This document shows positions 45,150-56,001 of a DNA stretch of 60,555 nucleotides, one piece after another; the stretch's first letter is position 1; each line of letters begins with the position of its first letter. The translations under genes were made by a program, and so were the position numbers. This stretch comes from Haplomitrium mnioides (Eukaryota; Marchantiophyta; Haplomitriopsida; Calobryales). Location: assembly GCA_049999725.1 (NCBI GenBank), contig JBNGIS010011060.1, positions 1-60,555 on the forward strand, given 5' to 3'. The notes beneath the pieces are model-generated. The model was not told the origin of the DNA. It saw only the letters and a list, made by a program, of their open reading frames with translations, and made no database searches.

Positions 45150-46507
45150 CTTGCGGCGTGTAGCTAGGGCTCGTAAATTTTCAGATCGAGAAACGGCTCC
45201 ACGTGGAGCTCGTCAAAGCGCGTCTTTTGGAAGTACGATTCCCGCCATTTATATTTTAGATCGCTTGCTCCAATATTACGTCCTGGCGTTTGGGAGTTAG
45301 CCCATCGCCAAATCATAGCCAGTCGCCAAATCAGATCCTCTCTAAAATTGTATTGAAGCATCGCAAACTTACTCCGCCGTGAGAAAATTTGTTACTTTGG
45401 GGCAAGCGGATTCTTCGTACTGAAAAGCATTTTCATCAAAGGCGATGATGAGATAATGTAGAGAAAGAACCAGTGAATCCCGCGCAAGCAATTTGGAAAT
45501 TGATTCTGCGGATCTAAATCTGCACTAGCTGAGGAGATAGAAGAGAAGCTGTTGTTGTGGATAATGTACGCCCGCTGCTGCAACGGTTACTCATAGGCGT
45601 ACCTTGCTTCTCTAACTTACCTTCCAAGAGAGAAAAGAGCACGGAATGAGAAGATGTAATAGATTGATTGTTGATTATTCGAACCAACGGAGATTCCCAA
45701 ATCACCCCCATAAAGTAAGTAGCACTTTTGTACTCCCAATTTTTGACCGGAGGAAAAGGCATTCTAAGTAACAACGGGGCTCAGACATCCGGTTCTCACG
45801 TCAAAAGAGTCTCACATCATTGCAGCATCTTTGGAAAGTCAAAATGATTCCAGACCAGACAGCCAAGTCTGATTCATTCATTGCTTGTTCTTCACGTGGT
45901 GCAGTTCAATCAATCGCATTACGCTTCTGCTCAAACAGTTGGAGCATGCTGGAAGCTAATACTCACTCCAAAGCCGCTCGACATGGTTTATTTGGGATCA
46001 AACTTGCATGAGATTCTCTCAACGTTGCGGGACGAGGTGCTTTCGTTTGAATTTGACTCGTCTGAACGCTCAAAAACAACATATCAGCAGCAGCTTCAAT
46101 GGTGCTACCAAGGAGGTGCACCAACATTTCCTAGTGGAATTCCTGTGCAAAGGTGGGATTTGGTGAGAGCCCAGATATTTTAAAATTATGGAAGCGAGCG
46201 TACGTATCTTTCTAGGCTGATTTTAGGTCAGAAGTTGTTGAAATTAGGGTTTTCCTACGATTTTGCCAAAAGGAAAGTTCGCTCCGCCAAAATGAAGCCC
46301 AACTCAAGTCGAGCCCCGGTTTAGTATAGAAATGCGAATCAGTTGATATGTGCAGTTTAGAGCGTCACCAGAGACGACTAACATTTGTTAGTGTTCTTTT
46401 GCGCACGGGGTTTCTCGTGATCCGAAACATATGTTTGGGATGAAAGTGGGTGCAGCGAGTTGTTTGGAGGTATCTTCCCTTGAAACATTTCGAGTAAGCA
46501 TGTAGCG
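45150..46507. other. Intergenic upstream of the RING-WD40 gene
   Basis: No convincing gene. Frames at 45514-45774 (minus) and 45881-46183 (plus) have no recognisable domain. The last few hundred bases should contain the promoter and 5' UTR of the next gene. Confidence 0.4.
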
Positions 46508-49344
46508 ATGCCAATGGGCCTCACTTGTAAAATTTGTTTCGAAAGGGCTTCAGATCAAGAAGGGGGATTTCAGGCTCGGATTACGCCTTGCGGTCATGTG
46601 TTTTGTTCTCAGTGCGCTGCCATATGGTTTCGATGCGATGCACCATGCCCTGTGTGCCGACATTCCATCGGTGCCCCTTCTTCTCTTATTGCCCTCTACG
46701 ATCACGATTCGGGTGTCCAATCACCGTCCTATGGACTTGACAACAATGCAGATAACAATGCAGAGGGTGGCTCGTCACATTGTTTGGCAACTAGGTAGGC
46801 GTAAACTGGTTTCGCGATTGAGTGTTGGCGGCTGGCTGCGTGTGATGGTGCAGATTAACCCCTTAGGATGTGAAATGAAAATGCTCTTGGTTCCATTTTC
46901 AGTTTTTTCAACAGACTTTGTAGATATTTGACTAATGATCAGTTTTCATGTGTAGTGGGGGAGGAGAGATTGAGGATTGTGCAGTTAGAGGAGCCCAAGA
47001 TGCTGGTAAGAAAACTGGTGCTATGGGTAAACTTAGTTTGGGAGTCGGAGGGCAAACCGATGAGGCAGAACAGAGATGTGAGACTCTTGGGGAAGACATT
47101 TGTAATGATCGATCAGGGGTAACGCAGTACTTGCAAAAAGGGAGTTCCGATGAAGAAGATGTGCAGGTTAAATATGTTTTGGGGAAGGTGGCAGAACGCT
47201 GGCAGCAAGTTGTGGTTGAAAGAGCTAGGCTCAAGGTGCAAGTAGCGCGGCTGGAAAAAGTGAAACAAGATCTTACTTCTCAGGTCCAGTCTCTGTCCCA
47301 AGAGAATATGGTGTTGAAGCAGGCATTGAGCTTGCGATTTCGGCCCACTGCTCGCAATAATGCACTCGATAGTAGCTGCTATGATGCAGAGCGTGATAAT
47401 GGGTTGATTGTGGATGGTGGTTGTCAAGGTTTTGATGGGGAAGTTGATGGTTCAGGGGTATCGCAGCCAAACACATGCTTTACAGATCTCTCTTTTAATG
47501 GACCAGAAACCACATACAGCCCTGTTAGGGCCAGCCCCAGGAGGCCTCCAGTGAAAGTGGAAGAGAGATTAGGAGCCACAAAATGGGAACTTGGGCATAC
47601 ATTCTCCATGCACTCTGGCCCAGTTCATGGAATTGCTGTGAGTCCTTCTGGGCTAGTAGCAACTGCATCATGGGATCATTTGTGTCGAGTATATGACGTC
47701 CATTTAGAAGAAGAAGTATCTGTATTGGCAGGTCATCTTCTTGGTCTGTATGCTGTCAAGTTTTCTCCTGCTAAGAGGGATCTTGTAGGCACTGTGAGCT
47801 CAGATCAAACATGCCGCCTTTGGAATACAGACACAGGAGACTGCCTACGTGTACTAGAGGGTCATACGGATGAGGTATGTCCTTTTGTGGAGTTGCAAAA
47901 AACCTGCACTGGTATAAAGTAAAATTGTGCACCGTTCGTTTTGGAATTTATGACTGTTTTTAAAGTCTGGGTGTCCACAATGTTGTAACGGGTAATTCTA
48001 TGCAAAACGTGTGAGAAAAATCCAGTAGAAAAAAGTAAACAAATGGTCAGGTTGGAAAGTAGGTTTTTCTGCCCTTGTAGTTTGACCAATGCATTGGAGT
48101 GTCTAGGTATGATCAGTTTCCATGTGTCCAAGAAAAAACCGAATTGGAATTTGATTGAAGAATTTATGAACTCAAACCATTGCACAGACTAGTTGGATAA
48201 TTGCTCATGTTGGAGATTTCTCAAAATATTCTTATGGACAGGTGAATGGGCTGTCTTTCAAGCAAGGAACACATTTACTAGCAACTGCATCTGATGACAG
48301 ATCCAGCATGATTTGGGATGCAGAGAAAGGAATCTCTGTTACTACCTTGAAGGTAACACATGCGATTGTGCGCAAGTATGCGCCTAGTTTGTCGTCTAGG
48401 TCTTGTGTCCCTTGTGATAGATTCTGAACATGGTGAGGTTAATCATGATCTTGTGTTGCGGAAAATAGCTAAAGTGTGTAGTATTTCTCGGGCTTAAGCT
48501 GTACCTAAAGTTAGATTGGTTATGTGCACACTTAGCTGTTGTCAGCCCGTCAGAAAGTGCCACTGCCATTTAGTAGATCACAACCCAAATTTTGAGAGTA
48601 ACAGCTGTGTCTGGGACTCATTGTGATAGGTTTTAAGACACTCAATTTTGTGCTAACTCCTCATTAACCCGATGTCTCTCAGGGGCATAGGAGTGGGGTG
48701 TATGGGGTTTGCTTCCAGCCTCTTGGTCACTTGGTTGCAACAGCTTCCTTCGATTTTACAGCAAAACTGTGGGACCCACGCTCAGCAGAGGATGTACAGA
48801 CGCTGCGTGGCCACCTGGAAGATGTTATTGGTGTGGATATAGATGACTCTGGCATCCTTCTTGCTACTGGTAGCGATGACAAAACATGTCGAGTTTGGGA
48901 TTTGCGAATGGGCAATCCACTAGCAGTCCTACAAGAGCACTCTGGGGAAGTAAAAAGGGTGGCATTTTCTCCGTTTGGTAGGCTACTCGCTACAACTTCA
49001 GGTGATACTACTGTCCGACTCTTTGACACAACGACTTTTGAGTGCCAGCATATTCTGAGGTATGTCCTCCCCTCTAGGGACCCCACTCACTTTACTTGCG
49101 TTTAGTGCACTTCAGTTTTCTGACTGAGGTTTTGGGTTTAACTTTTTTATTTTCAGTCATTCAATATAATTTTGTCTTGTGCAGTTCACACAGTGACCAT
49201 GTGTTTGATGCGGCATGGTCTCCCAATGCGGACTTTCTCGTTACAGCCAGCCATGATAGGCTTTGGAAGCTTTGGCAACCCAAAGTTGCAGCTTTTCGAG
49301 GTCAAGCGTTGATTTCAAATTATAACAGGTTAAGGAGTAGTTGA
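46508..49344 (+). CDS. RING-finger, coiled-coil, WD40-repeat protein (probable E3 ubiquitin ligase)
   Basis: Five exons with consistent phases: 46508-46794, 46956-47874, 48242-48352, 48683-49059, 49185-49344; 617 residues. A C3HC4 RING lies at about residues 6-55 (CKIC, PCGHVFCSQC, CPVC). A coiled coil is at about 160-220 (VVVERARLKVQVARLEKVKQ). Seven WD repeats run from about 315 to the end, each with a GH...WD-type pattern (ASWDHLCRVYD, SSDQTCRLWN, ASDDRSSMIWD, ASFDFTAKLWD, GSDDKTCRVWD, SGDTTVRLFD, ASHDRLWKLWQ). The order RING-coil-WD40 is that of COP1 and RFWD3, but the sequence between and the RING spacing match neither as I remember them. By architecture it is a ubiquitin ligase that recognises substrates through the propeller. 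Start chosen at the first of two close ATGs. Confidence 0.88.
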
Positions 49345-50242
49345 ACAGCTTCGAAGAGGCAGAAGTGTTTGAGAAAGCAGTTTTGTGGGACTTTTTTCGT
49401 CGCCTACAATAGTATATCAGTAGATCATACTCACCAAGTGGTATGGTCTATGTTGTTCTAAGATGGATTAGGTTAGTGAACTTCTTTGCGTAGGTGTATT
49501 ACTATCAAAATTAATCCATGGTCCCTCCAGCCCAGTGTGCAGTACAAGTTTACTGTCCTCTATGTTGCATGCCAGGGGATCCGCATTTGTGGAATCGGTC
49601 AGGTTTCATCTCTACAAATTAAGGTTCTAGCTGTGCTTAATTTTATTTTAAGCTTGCTAATGTATATCTACAGAGACATTATTTTCAGGTATAAAAAATA
49701 GTTCAAATGGGTTCTCTTGTCTCCAACTTCTCATTTGCAATTTGCAACCTGCAATCAAACTTGGAAAGATCGCCGACATTGGCATAGAAACCATCACCTG
49801 AATTGTATGTAGCTTCGAAATCTCGCAATTTGTCTCGATCAATAGAGACACGAGGAACACCATTGCGACATTCAGACAGGAAAGTTCGAGGAAGGTCTGG
49901 AACCCAATCTTGAGGACAACACAGTCAATGACAAGACCCACACACACTTTGATTTGACAAGACCCCTGGAAAAGTTTGGGCAATGCTATTACCACTGAAT
50001 GGTAACACAGTCAATGACAAGACCCACACAGTTTGATTTGACAAGATCGACATACATCCTTGTTCATAGAAACAGGAAAAGTTTGGTCTTTCTTCCTCAA
50101 CTGTTCTGTTGTGTAGTGATGGTCTCATATGAGCATAATGGCAGAATAGCAACTTGATGAACTACGGTTAACGGAACTATGGTTAGGGTAAGATGCGTAG
50201 AAATTGCATTTTAATTAGTGTGCGTCTCGTAATCTGTTGGCG
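49345..50242. other. Intergenic between the WD40 gene and AAR2
   Basis: Contains the 3' UTR of the WD40 gene and the AAR2 promoter. A direct duplication of about 44 bases is present: AACACAGTCAATGACAAGAC onward at 49918 and again at 50003, each followed by TTTGATTTGACAAGA. Short frames on the minus strand are not recognised. Confidence 0.45.
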
Positions 50243-53200
50243 ATGGAGGTTCCTTACCGTGTGGATTTGCATCAGAGCTATGCGAAGGAGTTGTTAAAGT
50301 CTACTGCCACACTTTTGATCTTAGATATTCCGACAGGATCCTCGATTGGCGTCAATCTGCAGGTTTCACTGCTGTTCCGATGCGGTTTTGGGTTCTGCCT
50401 CTCTTACGCAACTTGAATTTCTCACTAATATCATCTCTCTGTTTGGGTAGATGTTTGTCGTTGGGCCTAATTTTAAAGGAGTTAAAATGCTCCTACCGGG
50501 TGCACACTTCGTGTGTTACAGTTCAAGAAACAGGTGCGCACCTGTAGTCTATCTTGAGCACGTTTGGCAAACCTTCATGATGTTTTTTCACATTTCGTTA
50601 GCTCAAGTTTATCGTTCAGTAATTTTGACTTATTAAAATCAACAAACTGTGATGTTGAGTTTTTGAACAGTCGTGGAGGAGACTCATCTCCAGTGACAGG
50701 ATTTTTTGTACATGCATCGCCTTCGCAGGTTTGTTTTGTGTAATTGAAATGGATTCCCGGAGTATCGAAATTTGATCTCGATGTCTACGTACTGCATGTA
50801 ATAATTTTGTTGGTCTGATTTTCTATTTTGGTGACAGTCACTCAGTTTTGTTGTTTTCTGTCTCGAAGGTTATTGTTCGGAGGTGGGATCCACGAGAGGA
50901 AGCATTAGTGAAGCTCTCGGACACGGATGAGGTAACTTGCCTCTAATTAATGAAAGATGGGTATGGTTCAAGAATGGCAATATGGGTCATTTACGAAAAA
51001 CTTGAAATAATAATTTGATCAATTACGTAGTGACACAATCTCTTTTACGAAAGTCACTGTGGGGGTGTTGAGAAATTCAGCGTAGCATAAGTTTGTTTCC
51101 TTCCCAACGGACCATTTGGCAACTATACTTTAGAACGACTCCATGCAGGAGGCTCTGTAAGCTTGAATGTCACAGGTTGTGTAACCTCTCTGTGGAGATT
51201 AACTCCTTGGGTGCATTGTACAACCCTGGCATTAAGAAGGTGACCGCTAACTATTGAAAGTGCAGATGTCTTGTACAGGAGCTTCGATATTCGCTGGCAG
51301 TTAAAGCTATGGATTTTGATAGGCATATAGCCCCTTATGATCTCAGCCAACATAATACATGGAAGCTGCTTTCAAACTTCATCACACCTGCCGTGATTTC
51401 CCAGTTAGGTAAAGCTTTTTGCAGTTGTAAAGAACTCTGCATTTGTAGCTTCCCTCTATTTCACCGATTTTTCATCTCTTCAGTACATATAGCTTGGAAG
51501 ATATGGTATGTTCAGGGTGCAGAAAGCCCCAATCACTAACCTTTCAGCAGACCTCACTGAGAGTTTTTCTCCGGGATGTCGGCTTCACAAGATCAAACTA
51601 AAGTGAAATGAATGATGTCACAAGCTGATGCTTGAGAGTGGACGGATTGTGATTAGTTTAGATTCTTGGTGAGTGCTAGGCGTCATCATAACTGAGTTTT
51701 CCCGCACTTCCGGAAAGTGGCAGGTACTTCCGGAAAGCGGTAGAAACTCAGTGAAAAGTCGATGATCTGGACCTGCTGTAAGGAGCTGATGAAACCAGCA
51801 GGAAGTTAGCAGGTTATCACTGTTAAGCATGATGAGGCTGATTGGTCTGAAATTTTGTGTCTGACACCACATTGTGAGGGCTGCACTCTTTTTGTTGCGT
51901 TGTTGTGATGTTTGTAGGTTTTATAAATTGTGTCAATCAGTGTAGAACAGGCAGCTTTGGGTTTTAGTTTTCTGGAATGTGGTGAACGCCTCTGAAGTTT
52001 CTTAAGCTATGCTTCTCACAACAATATCTTTGTACTTGCAAAGGATTCTGCTTTCATCAATGCACTTTTGTTGCAGAGCCAGTTGGAGGTGATATTACAA
52101 TCATGGCTGAGAGTGCCATTTCAGAGCAGGGTTTCAAAACTCCAGCTGAGAGAAGATTGGATCAACAAATTGCAAAGACAAAGGAGCTTCATGCTCAAAA
52201 AATACCACCAACAGGGTTTAGAAGTGCATCTAATGTTGACGAACTTACTGCTGGGGTTAACGGGCCCAGTGAAAGCAAGGGAAGATGCTTCTATACTCAT
52301 CTTCCCCAACTGATCAAGCGCGCTGGTGTGACAGCAACAGATTTGACAGCTCTGAACATGGACAAAGTAAGGCTTTCTGTCACCTCCATCCATTGGAAAT
52401 AGGAGGTGTTTGCTTGCTCTGCAGGGATAGAGATAAAAACTTTGAGAAGCTAATGCTGGTTAGGTTCGTTATGCCGTATATCTATTTATTGATGGAATGC
52501 ATAAGATTTCTTGGAATCCCAAAGATTTAATAATTTGAAGTATTTAGCACAAGTCTTGCATGTTCTGAACGATGTTTTCAGACCCAAGTTCTGGAAGCTG
52601 TACTTCTCAAGGAATATAGGGAAATGGAAGAATTGCTTTTAGGAGAGCTCCAATTCAGTTTTGTTGCATTCCTTGTAAGTAAACAAAGCTTCATTTGTCT
52701 CCTAGTCTTGAAATTTTTGATTCTGCTGTTAATGCTGAGGTTCGAAGGTATTGCACGGTGATCATGGTGAGTGCTGTGGATTATTGAAGATTATTGTGTT
52801 TGTCAGATGGGGCAATCACTTGAGTCTTTTGTGCAATGGAAGCGAATTGTGAGTCTTATGTTGAGATGTGAAGAAGGGGTTGGTGCCTTTTCCTTTGATA
52901 TCCACTTAAATCATTTGATGATTTTGTATCTGCAATAAGTGTACTTGTCTTCAGCTAATTTTAGTGTTTGGATCTCACAATTTGTATGCTTACAAAAATT
53001 TTTAAGAGTAAAGTTGCTTGATGTTTCACAGCCTTTGTTCACTCGGACAAAACTTTTCACAAAGGTAAGCAAATAAAAATGTGCTGCAAATTGTTCTTTT
53101 ATTTATTTCAATCTGCTCCAGAAAACTTGAGCTTGTAGTATGAAGAGATTTGAGATGCTTTTCTGCCTGTGATGAAAAAATATATTGAGTCCTCTCTCCT

Positions 53201-54244
53201 CCCCCAATTGACTGCCTGGATACTATGCAGGGGAGGCATGGATCTGGGACAGTTGGGTCATTACTTCCAACTATAGGATTGAAGTGAATGCCTTAAAAAA
53301 CGATCTTTTGTTAATGTCTAAACAGCCCTATGTTTATGCTCGTAGTTTTTAGGTGTGGTGTACTGGCAACTGAGGCACAGCCTGAGATCTGAATCTTTGA
53401 AGGCAAGCAGCAGTAGAGAAAATGATGCACCGGTTCTAGATGAGGCTTGGTTATCTGAGGACAATTTTTTCAGGCTTCTATTTAAGGTTATGGAAGTCAA
53501 GATCTTGACCCCTCTAAAACTCTTTTGAACTAAAGTGAATTTCGTGCTGAGTTTCCGAGGTTGAAATTACCATTTATTAATACTGACCAATTGTGTGTAC
53601 CATGTTCCTTTAATTAACATCTGAGCATTTCATCTTGCTACTTGTGAATGTCTTTGAACTGTTATCAATATGCCAACGTCAGTCTAGGTTTGAACTTGTG
53701 TATCAAATGTGATAATTATACTTTGTTAACTAATTATGAGCTGTATCGTAGTTCCTGTAATGAGAATATTGTTCTGATGGCAGGAATTTTTTGAGATGCT
53801 GATGGTGTCTCAACCTGTTGATGGAGAGCTCTTACATCAGGTGCTGCACCATGCCGTACCAATGTGAATCTCTTGGTGCTGCAGCTTACTTTTCTTAAAA
53901 AGTTTTCATTTGAATAACATCTGCAAATGTTTTTGAATGTGAACAGGCAAAGAGATTGAAGAAACTGTTTGAGACAACCCTAGGCTGGAGTTTTGAACAA
54001 GATGGCTTTGTTGATAACCCAGATGATGAGGTTTGCACCATATTGTTATTAATGTAATGGAAGTATCTGTCAGGCCTTGAACCTCGACTGATTTTCTGAC
54101 AATTTGTCTCCTTAGAGATAAAACACCAACTTTAGTGTTAGTATTTCTTTGTGATATTCTATTTAATTTTCTATTGTTGTGGCATGTTTGGGGCAGTTTT
54201 CCCCTGTGGTTGTATCGCTTGAGGGTTGTACTACAGCAGACTAG
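50243..54244 (+). CDS. AAR2: AAR2 splicing-factor homologue
   Basis: Thirteen exons that all join in frame: 50243-50362, 50451-50533, 50671-50728, 50869-50931, 51279-51408, 52077-52366, 52582-52674, 52807-52878, 53032-53064, 53346-53486, 53784-53840, 53947-54030, 54197-54244; 423 residues, usual for the family. Recognisable segments: LLILDIPTGSSIGVNLQMFV, VGPNFKGVKMLLPGAHFV, FDRHIAPYDLSQHNTWKLL, EPVGGDIT, MGQSLESFVQWKRIVSLML, PLFTRTKLFTK, and an end in FSPVVVSLE. AAR2 binds PRP8 during U5 snRNP assembly and keeps it from loading BRR2 early; it acts in cytoplasm and nucleus. For exon 5 I use the acceptor at 51278, since the nearer-consensus site 13 bases upstream would break the frame. Confidence 0.95.
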
Positions 54245-54509
54245 GAGAAGTGGAGGAGCTATAGCAGGAGCAGTTTTTAGCACGAAGTTTAGCAGATCAG
54301 GAATACCTGTGGCAAAAAGATTTTGCTAGTTTTGAATGTTCTTGCCAATGTTGTTGGTCTGTACTTTTATAGTGTAATCTGTGGAAGAACGAATACGTGT
54401 CTATTGAGGCCTAGATGTTCCAAGACCCAGATTTGCAAAAAGTAAATATATAACTGCAGCCACGGATTGCACTTAAAAATTGTTAAAAAGTCAAAGATTG
54501 TTCTTCTAG

Positions 54510-55175
54510 TCAATGCTTTATTGGCTCTTATCTTTCGACCAGATTTACATATGACAACTTCTATCCAAATGGAAAAGAATCTCCACCTTTTCAGAACAGA
54601 AAGAGGTTCTTGGTAAGGAAATAACTGCCGAAGTTCACACTAATTCACCAATATCTGAACACTTTTTTTCCAACTTCTGTCTGATGTGGTGGGTGCTTGC
54701 AGGATTGTCCACCCAACAATTTGCTTGCTAATTTGTCTACTCAATTGAAGGTGGATTCGTGCCTTGTATAATATGCTGTCTTTGAATTCTCCTGTAGACA
54801 AAGGGTGGGTTTTGGAAGTTGTACAAGACTTCTGGTGTTTCAAAGGTTCATGTTAGAGGCAATACTTTTATCGGCTGTTTTCTTTCGACCACTTTACTCA
54901 AGTGATGAGTACTACTCAAATGGAAAAGGATCTCCCGCCTTTTCAGAACAGGAGGAGGTTCTTGGTAAACATCTGAACACTTTTTTCCAACTTGTGTGTC
55001 TGATGTGGTGGGTGATTGCAGGATTGTCGACCCAACAACTTGCGTGCTACTTTGTCTGCCAATTGAATGTGGGTCCGTGCCTTGTGCAGTCAGTCTGTTG
55101 TCTTTGAATTCTTCTTCTGTAGACAATGGGTCGGATTTAGAAGTTTGACTTATTTCAAAGACATCTGGTATTTGA
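54510..55175. repeat. Imperfect tandem duplication of about 320-335 bp
   Basis: 54510-54842 and 54859-55175 align along their length. Both have a TATTTTCTTTCGACCA-like start, AAATGGAAAAGAATCTCC / AAATGGAAAAGGATCTCC, TCTGATGTGGTGGGTG, GCAGGATTGTC-ACCCAACAA and GTCTTTGAATTCT in the same order. It lies between the 3' end of AAR2 and the next gene. The frames inside are not gene-like. Confidence 0.85.
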
Positions 55176-56001
55176 CACATTCAAATAATTTACGTTACGA
55201 AGATACTGTAGTGGAGGAAAGGAACAGTTTAGTAAACTATGGTTAGAACTGAGTTTGGGATGGAGTGAATTCCGAGTAAAGAACAACTCTGATGTTTGGA
55301 TAAGCTTGCTCTCATCGCTGCGTTTTCATTAGTTGGCATGGAATGCGGGCGCCGTTGCCATTGGCTGATGATTATCTTCAGACAAAAGCGACGACCGTTA
55401 TTTTGTGGTCCTACGACTGGGCCTACCGGCACCGGGAATCTCGACAATCCCGACCCGCGATTGGATTCTGGGATTGCCGCCACGCGCACCCCATCTTCAC
55501 ACGTGGCGGTCTCCAGTTGCTCATACCCTTTTAATGCCTGCAAAGAAAATTACTTTCGCAAATCCTAAACCCCTCCCGCCAGTTTAGTGAGCGCCGCCAA
55601 ATACAGCTGGCTACTCTCTTCCGTTCACCGCACGCAAGTTTTGGAGGCGTAAGTTTGGCTAGGCAGCAAACGTAACGTGGAGGCGGTCTGGTTTGGGAAG
55701 CAGCTGCACACACGACTTCAACCTCTAAACCCGAAACCCAATCGGCCAGCTTAGTTAGAAAGTTTGGACTTTCTAAGTTGAAAAAGGCGCTAAATATGGC
55801 GGGAGAGGGGAGTAGGGCTGCTTTGGGAAGCCACGTAGGTAGAAGGAAGGGAGGTTGTGGATTTGTGGACAGAGAGCGAGGAAAGATGTCGTAAAGGGAA
55901 GGGAAGGGGAAGAAGAAGATCTCGTGTGGGATCTCTAGATTGCAGAGCAGTCGAGGCAGCAGGAGGGGGAGCAGGGTAGAACTAGCGAAGGATTTGCGAA
56001 A
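55176..56001. promoter_or_regulatory. Upstream region of the CPBP gene
   Basis: GC-richer sequence with a GA-rich run just before the start (about 55880-55990, GGGAAGGGGAAGAAGAAG). A 175-residue antisense frame (55531-56058) is Pro/Ser/Leu-rich and follows from this composition. Probably promoter and 5' UTR. Confidence 0.4.
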
